Assembly: GCA_020444475.1 (NCBI GenBank)
Contig: JAHLKV010000004.1
Coordinates: 272,304-336,303 of the forward strand
DNA length: 64,000 nt
Source: a bacterium
Lineage (GTDB): Bacteria; Zixibacteria; MSB-5A5; GN15; FEB-12
Direction: 5' to 3'
This document shows, piece by piece, positions 34,933 through 42,206 of the stretch (within the stretch, counting starts at the first letter, position 1; each line of letters begins with the position of its first letter). A model generated the notes under the pieces. The model was not told where the DNA came from. It searched no databases and saw only the letters and a list, made by a program, of their open reading frames with translations. A program made the position numbers and the translations under genes.

Positions 34933-35862
34933 TCACTTCCGTCTCGCCTTCACCCATTTGTTCTCAGTCCACCTATACGTGAACGGCTTGCCAAGTCCGG
35001 CGGCTTGAAGTGGTTTTAGCAGAAACTCGCTGAGTGCGTTTACTATCTGTGAGAAACTATAGCCAAAACTATCAAGACGACTGCGATTTATGAATGCTCT
35101 CCATTGGCGAGACTTCTCATCGTTGTCAGCGAACTCGTCGCTCAAGGCAAGGGGAGTGTTTTCTGGAATCGGCGTACCCCTTCGTTCGAACGTTGCCTTG
35201 ATCGCTTTCGCAAGTGCAGTACCGTGAAATGAGAATGTTCTCGAGAGATTGAATACGTCGTAGAAATCTTTCATTCGGCTGTTAGCTATCCCCAGGGAGA
35301 CCATTGATTGCAGTTTTTCGGCGATTTGAGTTTCTTTGTTGTAAGCTCGGATTCGAGGCGCTGGGAACTCAAGCAAGGTCGGATAGCTGATCGTTTCCGA
35401 CTTCGGTGTCACGGCGTCGCCGAAACCAACGTCTATCTGAATTCTTATCCTGGCACTTCCGAGTCTCGCATTGACCTTCACTCGCTGTCCCGAATAGTCC
35501 TGGTTCTCTCGAATTCCCTCTATCTCAACGCTGTCTGCTTCGTATTCAATTCCATCCTTATCAACCTTCTGCAGGCATATCTCTCTGATTGTTGTTCCGA
35601 GAGCTTCCGTCTCGGAGTCACCAAAACCAAGCAAATCCAAATCACGAGTGGGACGATGCGATTCGCCCATCCAGACGGCGGTGAGCATCGCGCCTTTGAG
35701 AACGAACTTGTCCGCATGGTGAGAGCGGGACAGCCGATACAAGAATCTTTCAATCGCATACCGTGTCAGGATCAGGTTGAAGTCCTCATTTCGTCTCCGA
35801 CTGAGATTCAGAAGACGCTGACGCACGGAAACATCGAGACGTTCGTTGTTCTTCTTACTCAA
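34933..35862 (-). CDS. abiEii: AbiEii-type nucleotidyltransferase toxin
   Basis: This is the toxin of a type IV AbiE system, which aborts phage infection; relatives act as nucleotidyltransferases. The 309-residue protein has the core LKGAMLTAVWMGESHRPTRD leading into LDLLGFGD, and KLQSMVSLGIANSRMKDFYD, both characteristic of the AbiEii family. The start is taken as TTG 35862: it overlaps the antitoxin stop by four bases (TTGA) and has GGAG seven bases upstream. An in-frame start at 35925 would lie inside the antitoxin gene without support. Orientation is against all neighbours. Confidence 0.88.
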   Translation of the reverse strand: MSKKNNERLDVSVRQRLLNLSRRRNEDFNLILTRYAIERFLYRLSRSHHADKFVLKGAMLTAVWMGESHRPTRDLDLLGFGDSETEALGTTIREICLQKVDKDGIEYEADSVEIEGIRENQDYSGQRVKVNARLGSARIRIQIDVGFGDAVTPKSETISYPTLLEFPAPRIRAYNKETQIAEKLQSMVSLGIANSRMKDFYDVFNLSRTFSFHGTALAKAIKATFERRGTPIPENTPLALSDEFADNDEKSRQWRAFINRSRLDSFGYSFSQIVNALSEFLLKPLQAAGLGKPFTYRWTENKWVKARRK

Positions 35863-36467
35863 ACCAGGGACTCCAGATACGGTCTCATAACATTGGCGAC
35901 CCTGCACGTCCTGGCGTACTTCCATAGGTCATCCATGGTGCACCGGCGGGACCGATAGCAATCGCGTAGTGCCTCAATGGCAACGTCCAGTCCAATCTTG
36001 TTTCTGAATTTGAAACAATCGGCAACGGTCTTAGCTTGACTGTAAACGTGGATCGAGACACCGTCGACGTCATGTCGCTCGATTCCCGAAGTCAGGGCTT
36101 CCCCGGAAAATCTCACGATTCGCAGGGGAAAGCCCGGCTCTCTCGGACTTCGAGCTTTGTTGTCGACCGCCATCCAGACTTCGGAAGGCGACTGGGTGGT
36201 CAGGTCGTGAAATCTAAGGGCCGAGAGCAGGCAAATGACACCGAACGGTACCCGTTTGGAGGCCTCAGCCAGGCTATGGTCTTCGGATGGCTCGGTGTCA
36301 GGGAGGGTATAGAGCCCCCTTCCAATTCGGACGAGCATGCCTTGATCGTATAGTCGGTGAAGATACTTCCTATGAATTCCATACTCATCCATGTCTCTCG
36401 GCCTGACTATACCATGCTCTTTGACAATCCGAAGAATTTTGTCTTCTGTTTCTGCTTTCATGGTCAT
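35859..36467 (-). CDS. abiEi: AbiEi-type antitoxin/repressor
   Basis: The 202-residue protein has an N-terminal winged helix (ILRIVKEHGIVRPRDMDEYG, then RLYDQGMLVRIGRGLYTL) and the C-terminal antitoxin domain (SQAKTVADCFKFRNKIGLDV) of the AbiEi family, which neutralises AbiEii and represses its own promoter. Start ATG 36467; a second ATG at 36461 is possible. A perfect inverted repeat overlapping the promoter lies just upstream. The stop overlaps the toxin start by four bases. Confidence 0.9.
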   Translation of the reverse strand: MTMKAETEDKILRIVKEHGIVRPRDMDEYGIHRKYLHRLYDQGMLVRIGRGLYTLPDTEPSEDHSLAEASKRVPFGVICLLSALRFHDLTTQSPSEVWMAVDNKARSPREPGFPLRIVRFSGEALTSGIERHDVDGVSIHVYSQAKTVADCFKFRNKIGLDVAIEALRDCYRSRRCTMDDLWKYARTCRVANVMRPYLESLV

Positions 36468-36480
36468 AGCTCTTATGTCC

Positions 36481-36542
36481 TAATATGTCGGTAATTATAA
36501 CTATCTACCGACATATTATACCACAATAAATGTTCGAAACAA
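36481..36542 (-). promoter_or_regulatory. AbiE promoter with 13-bp inverted-repeat operator
   Basis: TAATATGTCGGTA (36481-36493) and TACCGACATATTA (36506-36518) are perfect inverted repeats 12 bases apart. On the minus strand TTGTTT (36542-36537), 16 bases and TATAAT (36520-36515) form a promoter whose -10 box enters the outer repeat arm. A second TATAAT lies at 36499-36494. AbiEi of Streptococcus is known to bind inverted repeats at its promoter; the same role is inferred here. Confidence 0.7.
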
Positions 36543-36693
36543 CTAGTTCCTGCATTGTCTCTGCGGAGTGGATGAACCCATTCAGACCGAAGATATTGCG
36601 CCAAATTCCCGGAAGACGTGGTCAGTCGGCAGGCTATCGGTTGCGACAATGTCAGCGGAGAATAGGACAACAAACACTTAGAACCCCGTAGGA

Positions 36694-36794
36694 GCCCCGT
36701 TGCGGCAGGTTGCGGTTCGGACGTGTGATTCGATGTCGGAACCGCACGGGTTCCAACCTACTCGCCCGTGGTACGATGTCGGAACCGCAGGGGT
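36694..36794. repeat. Right copy of the dispersed repeat plus internal duplication
   Basis: 36694-36744 repeats the left copy. Within the same block a 21-bp unit starting CGATGTCGGAACCGCA occurs twice (36731-36751 and 36774-36794) with one mismatch. CGGTTC and GGAACCG can pair. On the minus strand the units read as GTAGGTTGGAACCC and GCAGGTCGGTACCC, resembling the ends of the 31222-31393 element. The remaining sequence between 36545 and 36930 shows no gene. Confidence 0.65.
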
Positions 36795-36946
36795 ACCGAC
36801 CTGCAACCCGGGAAAATGTGCGTTTGAGCCACCCTTCTCGAATATTCCCAACCCTCCGGAGTACCTCTGAAAAGTAAATCGCACAACGGCGGATTTACGC
36901 AACCGTACCGGGTTTTCGTTCGTATCGAGAGGCAGGAGGACGAAGC

Positions 36947-37201
36947 ATGCTTAAGGGTCTCATTCTTATCACAGTCGGTGTCCTGCTGCTCTTGATGTGG
37001 GGCGGCGGCGGCATTATCGGCGGCATAGTTGGTGGCATACTCGGCCTGATCGGCGGTATCATCGGAATCGCGGTCGGCATTGTCGCATCGGTGTTTGGTG
37101 CGCTGGTCGGTCTGCTTGGGATAGTGTTTGTTATCCTGTTGCCGGTCATCATTATACTGGCCATAGTCGGCGGGCTGATGAAGCTGCTGGTCGGTCTTTG
37201 A
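36947..37201 (+). CDS. Glycine-zipper hydrophobic membrane protein
   Basis: An 84-residue, almost wholly hydrophobic protein with dense GxxG repeats (GGGGIIGGIVGGILGLIGG) and two or three membrane-spanning stretches. It contains almost no charged residues. Glycine-zipper proteins can pack as membrane oligomers, but no function can be assigned. ATG 36947 has GGAGGA (36935-36940) six bases upstream, supporting real translation. A 24-residue membrane peptide may follow at 37294. Confidence 0.65.
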   Translation: MLKGLILITVGVLLLLMWGGGGIIGGIVGGILGLIGGIIGIAVGIVASVFGALVGLLGIVFVILLPVIIILAIVGGLMKLLVGL

Positions 37202-37293
37202 TTTGCTCCTCGCTCGAGGCGCCGTCCGCTCTGTCCGATTACACAACTGCCCGGTCCGATTCGTCTATCAGCCAATACTGGTTGGGTGTAGAG

Positions 37294-37368
37294 ATGTTCT
37301 ATCTGTTCGTAACACTACTCATCATACTGTGCCTGCTCGGGATGGGAATTGTCCTCTCGCTCATTTAG
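37294..37368 (+). CDS. Possible 24-residue single-span membrane peptide
   Basis: ATG 37294 opens MFYLFVTLLIILCLLGMGIV followed by LSLI and a TAG stop. The peptide is a single hydrophobic helix. GTAGAG immediately precedes the ATG but is too close to be a standard ribosome site. Position after the glycine-zipper gene suggests a small membrane operon. Weakly supported. Confidence 0.3.
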   Translation: MFYLFVTLLIILCLLGMGIVLSLI

Positions 37369-37533
37369 GAGTACCGGTCATCCCCCGACAAGGTGAGCCT
37401 CGGTGGGTCCACACGGCAACCTCCTCGTGTCCCCTCACGAAGGGTAACCCGTTGTCTTCCAGTTACAAAGACACTCTCAAAATTCTTGCAACTGGCTTTG
37501 CTTTTTTTGCGTAATCTGTTATCTTCCGCAATT

Positions 37534-37570
37534 GGCACCGAATCGGTGCCCCTTTGCGCCGCCGGGCGCA
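37534..37570 (+). promoter_or_regulatory. Tandem hairpins in the accC leader
   Basis: GGCACCG-AAT-CGGTGCC (37534-37550) and TGCGCC-GCCG-GGCGCA (37555-37570) are perfect stems placed side by side, ending 24 bases before the accC start. The first could act as a terminator for the small genes upstream, with only CCCTTT following. Attenuation of accC is possible but unproven. Confidence 0.4.
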
Positions 37571-37593
37571 GAGTATAAGATCAGAGAGAGGGA

Positions 37594-39069
37594 GTGCTCT
37601 TGTTTGACAAAGTGCTGATTGCCAATCGGGGAGAGATCGCGCTTCGCGTCATCCGCGCCTGTCGCGAATTGGACCTGAAGACGGTCGCCGTGTACTCCGA
37701 GGCGGACCGCGACGCACTGCATGTGCGTTTCGCCGACGAAGATGTCTGTATCGGTGCGCCGCCTGCCAAGGAGTCGTATCTCGACTTCAAGCGGATTATC
37801 GCGGCGGCCGAGGTCACCAACGCCGGCGCCATCCATCCCGGCTACGGCTTCCTCGCCGAAAACGCCGACTTCGCCGAGGTCTGTGAATCCTGCGGCATCA
37901 CGTTTATCGGTCCCACCCCGGACTCGATCCGTCGCATGGGTGACAAAGCGGTCGCCAAAGAGACCATGCGCAAGGCCGGCGTACCGTGTATCCCCGGCTC
38001 CGAGGGAATCGTGAAGACGTTCGAGGAGGCTGCCGTGGTGGCTTCCGAAGTCGGTTACCCGGTTATTCTCAAAGCAGTCGCCGGCGGTGGCGGCAAGGGG
38101 ATGCGGGTCTGCCGCGACAAAGCCGAACTGGAGCGCGGTTTCCACCTGGCGTCGACCGAGGCCGGCAACGCCTTCTCCAACCCCGATCTGTATCTCGAAA
38201 AAGTCATCGTCAACCCGCATCACGTGGAGATACAGATACTGTGCGACACGCACGGCAACCGGTATCACTTCGGCGAGCGCGACTGCTCCATCCAGCGTCG
38301 CCATCAGAAGCTGATCGAAGAGACCCCGTCGCCGATCATGACCCCGGATCTTCGCCGGCGGATGGGCGCCGCCGCTATTCAGGGCGCTGCCGAGGTTGAC
38401 TATCGCGGAGTGGGGACGATCGAGTTCCTGGTCGACAACGACCTGAACTTCTACTTCATGGAAATGAACACCCGTATCCAGGTCGAGCATCCCATCACCG
38501 AAGAGGCGTACGAGGTCGACCTGATCAAAGATCAGATTCGCGTGGCGATGGGGGAGAAGATCGAATACGACCAGGCGAAAATCGTCCCGAAGTGGGCTGC
38601 GATGGAGTGCCGGATAAACGCCGAGGATGTCGCCAAAGACTTCCGTCCGACGCCTGGTACTATCACCGCGATTCACACCCCCGGCGGCCCCGGGGTGCGG
38701 ATCGACAAGGCGGTCTATGCGGGCTATACGATCCCGCCGTACTACGATTCGATGATCGCCAAGATGATCGTACGGGCGCGCACGCGGGAAGAAGTCATCA
38801 AGAAAATGTATCACTGTTTGGGTGAGTTCATTATCGAAGGTATTCCGACGACGATCGATTTCCATCGCGAGGTGCTCATGCACCCGGATTTCATCGCCGG
38901 CAAATTCGATACGGGCTTCCTCGAACGGGCTTTCAAGAAGGAGCCCGCTTCCGAAAAAAAATCGGTAACCCTCAACCGCAGCGGCGAAACAGCTTCGGAA
39001 GAGGGGTCCGCGGAACCGGAAGCGGTCGCCGTGAGCGAAACAGAAACGGTCAATAAGCAAGCAGAGTGA
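37594..39069 (+). CDS. accC: Acetyl-CoA carboxylase, biotin carboxylase subunit
   Basis: AccC carboxylates BCCP-biotin using ATP and bicarbonate. The 491-residue protein covers the standard fold to about residue 445: [20 protein letters not shown], the Gly-rich ATP loop [11 protein letters not shown], and [17 protein letters not shown] with catalytic residues. An extra Glu/Ser-rich tail of about 45 residues follows. Start could be GTG 37594 or TTG 37600; the latter yields the typical [12 protein letters not shown] and is better spaced from GAGGGAG. gcvH follows 19 bases downstream, an unusual neighbour. The accB gene is 7 kb upstream and accA 18 kb downstream. Confidence 0.93.
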   Translation: MLLFDKVLIANRGEIALRVIRACRELDLKTVAVYSEADRDALHVRFADEDVCIGAPPAKESYLDFKRIIAAAEVTNAGAIHPGYGFLAENADFAEVCESCGITFIGPTPDSIRRMGDKAVAKETMRKAGVPCIPGSEGIVKTFEEAAVVASEVGYPVILKAVAGGGGKGMRVCRDKAELERGFHLASTEAGNAFSNPDLYLEKVIVNPHHVEIQILCDTHGNRYHFGERDCSIQRRHQKLIEETPSPIMTPDLRRRMGAAAIQGAAEVDYRGVGTIEFLVDNDLNFYFMEMNTRIQVEHPITEEAYEVDLIKDQIRVAMGEKIEYDQAKIVPKWAAMECRINAEDVAKDFRPTPGTITAIHTPGGPGVRIDKAVYAGYTIPPYYDSMIAKMIVRARTREEVIKKMYHCLGEFIIEGIPTTIDFHREVLMHPDFIAGKFDTGFLERAFKKEPASEKKSVTLNRSGETASEEGSAEPEAVAVSETETVNKQAE

Positions 39070-39088
39070 CAAGGCTGGGAGGTGTGCG

Positions 39089-39466
39089 GTGAACGTACCC
39101 GACGATCTGAAATACACCAGGGAACACGAGTGGGTCAAAGTCGATGGGAACACCGCGACAGTCGGGATCACCGACTGGGCGCAGGGTGAATTGGGAGATA
39201 TCGTATTTGTCGAACTTCCCGATATCGGCGCTGAAGTCGCGCAGATGGAGACGTTCGGGACGATCGAAGCCGTCAAGGCGGTCTCCGAGCTGTATGCCCC
39301 GATCAGCGGCAAGGTGCTCGAAATCAACGCCGCCCTGGATGACGACCCGATGGTGATCAACCGGGATCCGTACGGCGACGGCTGGATGATCAAAGTTGAA
39401 CTGTCCGACCCCGGTCAGCTCGAACAATTGCTCGATGCCGGCGGTTACAAGGAAATAATCGGCTAA
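39089..39466 (+). CDS. gcvH: Glycine cleavage system H protein
   Basis: GcvH carries the aminomethyl group on a lipoyl lysine between the P, T and L proteins. The 125-residue protein is full length, with the lipoylation site Lys63 in [20 protein letters not shown] and the N-terminal [12 protein letters not shown]. Start is GTG 39089 with GGGAGG at 39077-39082. It opens the glycine-cleavage cluster with gcvPA and gcvPB; gcvT and the L protein are not in the window. Confidence 0.95.
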   Translation: MNVPDDLKYTREHEWVKVDGNTATVGITDWAQGELGDIVFVELPDIGAEVAQMETFGTIEAVKAVSELYAPISGKVLEINAALDDDPMVINRDPYGDGWMIKVELSDPGQLEQLLDAGGYKEIIG

Positions 39467-39515
39467 CCGACGCCGCACCGGGCGGCGTCTTTGTGGAAAG
39501 AAAGTACACGCCCAC

Positions 39516-40874
39516 ATGCACTACATTCCGAATACCGATGACGATCGCCGCCGCATGCTCGAGAAAATCGGGGTCGGCTCGTTCGAAGACGTCATCAGTG
39601 AGATTCCCGACGCCCTTCGCCTGCAGCGTCCCCTCGAAATCCCCAAACTCTCCGAGCCGGAGTTGCTGGCCGAAATCGAAGAATTCGCCCGACGGGACCG
39701 CGAAAGCACCCTCTGTTTCGCCGGCGGTGGCGTCTACGACCATTTTATCCCGGCCGCCCTCGGCACCATTGTCTCGCGTCCAGAGTTCATGACCGCCTAC
39801 ACGCCCTACCAGGCCGAGGTCGCCCAGGGAACGCTCCAGGTTATCTATGAATTCCAGACCCATGTCTGTCGCCTGACGGGAATGGATGTGGCCAACGCAT
39901 CGATGTACGACGGCGCCACGTCGGCCGCCGAAGCGATGCTGATCGCATCGAGCGTCACCAAACGCGACAAAATCGTCGTCTCGGAAACAGTGAACCCGCT
40001 CTACCGTCAGGTGATCGATACCTACCTCCGCGCCCGCGGTGTGGAGATCGTCACGGTCCCGCACGCCGACGGCCTGACCGACCTGAACAAACTCGAAGAT
40101 GCAATCGACGAAGCGACCGCCTGTGTGCTGGTCGCCCAGCCGAACTTTTTCGGCCTCCTCGAAGAGATCGAACCGGTCGAGCGGATGATCCACAAGGTCG
40201 GCGGCAAGCTGGTCATGTCGATCGATCCGATCGCCCAGGCGATCCTGAAAACCCCCGGTGAGTGGGGCGCCGATATCGTCGTCGGCGAAGGTCAGCCGCT
40301 CGGGGTGTCACTTTCATACGGCGGACCGCTGCTTGGTTTGTTTGCGGCCAAAAAAGATCTCGTGCGAAATATGCCGGGGCGTATCGCCGCCCGGACCAAA
40401 GACGTCGACGGCAAACCCGGTTTCGTCCTGACGCTCCAGACCCGCGAACAGCACATCAGGCGCGAAAAGGCAACCTCGAACATTTGCACCAACCAGGCAC
40501 TGTGTGCCACGGCGGCGGCGGTCTACTGCTCGCTGCTGGGTCGTGAGGGTATCAAGCAGGTGGCCCTGCTGTCAGCCGAGCACGCCCATGACACGGCCAA
40601 CGCACTGGCCGCGATCGACGGTTTCGAACTGCTGTCCAAAGCGCCATTCGTTCGCGAGTTCCCGGTCAAATGCAGCCGGCCGGCCGGCGAGATAATCGCC
40701 GCCATGGCCGACCACGGCATCCTGCCGGGGGTCGACGCCGGTCGCTGGTATCCCGGCCTGGAAAACGTGCTGCTGGTAGCGCTCACCGAAAAGCGCACCC
40801 CGGCGCAGATGACCCGGCTGGTCGACGGCCTGAAGGAGTTGAGTGCCAGTGGAGTACTGTCACACCTGTCATAA
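39516..40874 (+). CDS. gcvPA: Glycine dehydrogenase (decarboxylating) subunit 1
   Basis: The N-terminal half of the split P protein; it pairs with GcvPB to decarboxylate glycine on PLP. The 452-residue protein shows HYIPNTDDDRRRMLEKIGV at the start, YTPYQAEVAQGTLQVIYEFQ and the central SMYDGATSAAEAMLIASSV, typical of GcvPA. The 3' end overlaps the next gene's start by about 30 bases. Between gcvPA and gcvPB lie a DUF2007-type gene and the selenocysteine thioredoxin gene, whereas the two subunits are usually adjacent. Confidence 0.95.
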   Translation: MHYIPNTDDDRRRMLEKIGVGSFEDVISEIPDALRLQRPLEIPKLSEPELLAEIEEFARRDRESTLCFAGGGVYDHFIPAALGTIVSRPEFMTAYTPYQAEVAQGTLQVIYEFQTHVCRLTGMDVANASMYDGATSAAEAMLIASSVTKRDKIVVSETVNPLYRQVIDTYLRARGVEIVTVPHADGLTDLNKLEDAIDEATACVLVAQPNFFGLLEEIEPVERMIHKVGGKLVMSIDPIAQAILKTPGEWGADIVVGEGQPLGVSLSYGGPLLGLFAAKKDLVRNMPGRIAARTKDVDGKPGFVLTLQTREQHIRREKATSNICTNQALCATAAAVYCSLLGREGIKQVALLSAEHAHDTANALAAIDGFELLSKAPFVREFPVKCSRPAGEIIAAMADHGILPGVDAGRWYPGLENVLLVALTEKRTPAQMTRLVDGLKELSASGVLSHLS

Positions 40875-41199
40875 CTACTGGGACGAAGGGGTCAGCTCCT
40901 GCCCGATCTGCGGAGACGATATGGACGAAAACCGCAACGTGAAGTGGATCCTGCTGGGGATGATCGAAGACAAGCTGTCGGCCGATTTTGCCCGTGAGAC
41001 CCTGATCACGTACAACATTCCGGCGGTGGTGATCTCCAAGTCCGGATTTTTCGGCAATATCGGTCTGCCCCTCAATCCGTTTTATAACGCCAACGCCGGA
41101 TCGACCTTCGAAGTCTCCGTGCCGGCGGAGTTTGCCGAAGATGCCGCCCACATCCTCGATATGGTGGTCGGAGAGAAATGGCAACGCAAGGAACGCTGA
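40843..41199 (+). CDS. Zinc-ribbon plus DUF2007-like protein
   Basis: A 118-residue protein with an N-terminal zinc ribbon (CHTC and CPIC, residues 6-21) and a C-terminal ferredoxin-like DUF2007 region (DKLSADFARETLITYNIPAVVIS, then STFEVSVPAEFAEDA). DUF2007 proteins are thought to bind signal-transducing partners; function is unknown. GTG 40843 and GTG 40849 are both possible, with AAGGAG at 40833-40838. The start lies inside gcvPA, so it is translationally coupled to it. Confidence 0.82.
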   Translation: MPVEYCHTCHNYWDEGVSSCPICGDDMDENRNVKWILLGMIEDKLSADFARETLITYNIPAVVISKSGFFGNIGLPLNPFYNANAGSTFEVSVPAEFAEDAAHILDMVVGEKWQRKER

Positions 41200-41273
41200 G
41201 CGACGGATACACCGACGATTACAACGTTCGATAGACATGGGAAGCGCACCCCGAACGGGGAAGGAGTCCAACT

Positions 41274-42170
41274 ATGAAACGTTTCACAATCGCCCTGGCG
41301 CTGGTCGTAATCGGGCTGTTCGCAGCCGGAAACGTCTTCGCGCAGGCCGAACAAACCCCGGCCGAGGCGCCGCAGAAGGAAATGGCGCCGCACTTCACGA
41401 ACTTCGATGAAGCCCTGGCCGCGGCCCAGTCGAAAGACCAGAAGGTCTTTCTTGATTTCTACACCGATTGGTGAAAGTACTGCAAGATGCTGGACACGGT
41501 CGTGTTCGTCGATCCTACAGTCACAGAGTTCTTCACCAATGAAATGGTTCTCGCCAAAGTGAATGCCGAAGTCGACTCTGCGCTTGCCAGGCGCTTCCAT
41601 ATCTCCGGTTATCCGACCGCCGTGCTGGTCAACAACGACGGCACCGAGGTCGACCGCATTGTCGGGTTCGCTCCGGCGGCCGAGTACCTCAAGATGATAA
41701 AAGACTACGAGCAGGGCATCGGAACCCTCGATGACCTGTTGAATCAGGCGAAGACCAGCGAAGACCGCAAGTTGTACTACGACATCGCGGAGAAGTACAA
41801 ATACCGCGGCGGCGATGAAGATGCGGTCGCCTGGTACGGCAAAGTGGTCGACGCCGGTTCCCCGACCGATTCACTGTCGGGCGAAGCACGCATGGCCCTC
41901 GCCGATATGCACCGCCGCGACAAAGAATACGACAAGTCTCTGGCCGCCTTCGCAGCCATCAAAAAGGATTTCGGCAGCGGTCAGTTTGCCGAAGTAGCGG
42001 ACATCTGGAGTGCGATCGTTTACCGCGTCAAGGGTGATACGACCGCGGCGATTAACGCTTTCGAGAAGTTTGCGACCGACTATCCGGAATCCGAAGATCT
42101 CGGCTATGTCAAGGCCCAGATAGAAAAGTTAAAAAACCCGCCGCCTCCGAAGGACGAGGAAGGCAAGTAG
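41274..42170 (+). CDS. Secreted selenocysteine thioredoxin-like protein with TPR-like region (TGA read as Sec)
   Basis: One 298-residue reading frame is interrupted only by TGA at 41472-41474 (codon 67). Before it: signal peptide (MKRFTIALALVVIGLFAAGN, cleavage after VFAQ), then EALAAAQSKDQKVFLDFYTDW. After it, in the same frame: KYCKMLDTVVFVDPTVTEFF, the cis-proline region GYPTAVLVN, and about 170 residues of TPR-like helices ending in a Pro/Lys tail. In thioredoxin-fold relatives this site is DWCxxCK, so TGA sits exactly at the first active-site Cys, giving Sec67-Lys-Tyr-Cys70. A hairpin resembling a bacterial SECIS follows. AAGGAG precedes ATG 41274. Alternatives are a pseudogene or a sequencing error changing TGC/TGT to TGA. 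It lies between gcvPA and gcvPB. Confidence 0.82.
41475..41514 (+). promoter_or_regulatory. Candidate bacterial SECIS hairpin
   Basis: Directly after the TGA, GGACAC (41492-41497) pairs with GTGTTC (41502-41507; one G-U) around an apical GGTC (41498-41501). T41491 is unpaired just below the stem, and GAT (41486-41488) can pair with ATC (41512-41514). The loop begins 23 bases after TGA. The E. coli fdhF SECIS has GGUC in its apical loop, a bulged U and a similar distance, so the match is to known SelB-recognised elements. Confidence 0.65.
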
Positions 42171-42206
42171 GGCGGGCGGTTCGAACAACATCCTGAAAGG
42201 ACACGC

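Larger units (their letters stand above)
34858..36794. mobile_element. AbiE toxin-antitoxin island between repeat copies
   Basis: The two AbiE genes lie on the minus strand in an otherwise plus-strand region. The segment from about 34.9 to 36.6 kb is visibly AT-richer than its surroundings, and it is flanked by directly oriented 51-bp repeats (34858-34908 and 36694-36744). No transposase or integrase is present. It looks like an acquired defence cassette placed at, or spread with, a repeat element. Precise borders cannot be fixed from one sequence. Confidence 0.5.

Noticed and set aside
36678-36902. 74-codon minus-strand frame
   Set aside because: It lies within the repeat units (VGTPAVPTSYHGRVGWNPCG is translated repeat); no independent support for a gene.
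41274-41474. Separate 66-residue peptide followed by an independent gene starting at ATG 41487
   Set aside because: Both parts belong to one thioredoxin domain in the same frame, and the split falls exactly at the active-site Cys codon; ATG 41487 is inside the active-site helix.
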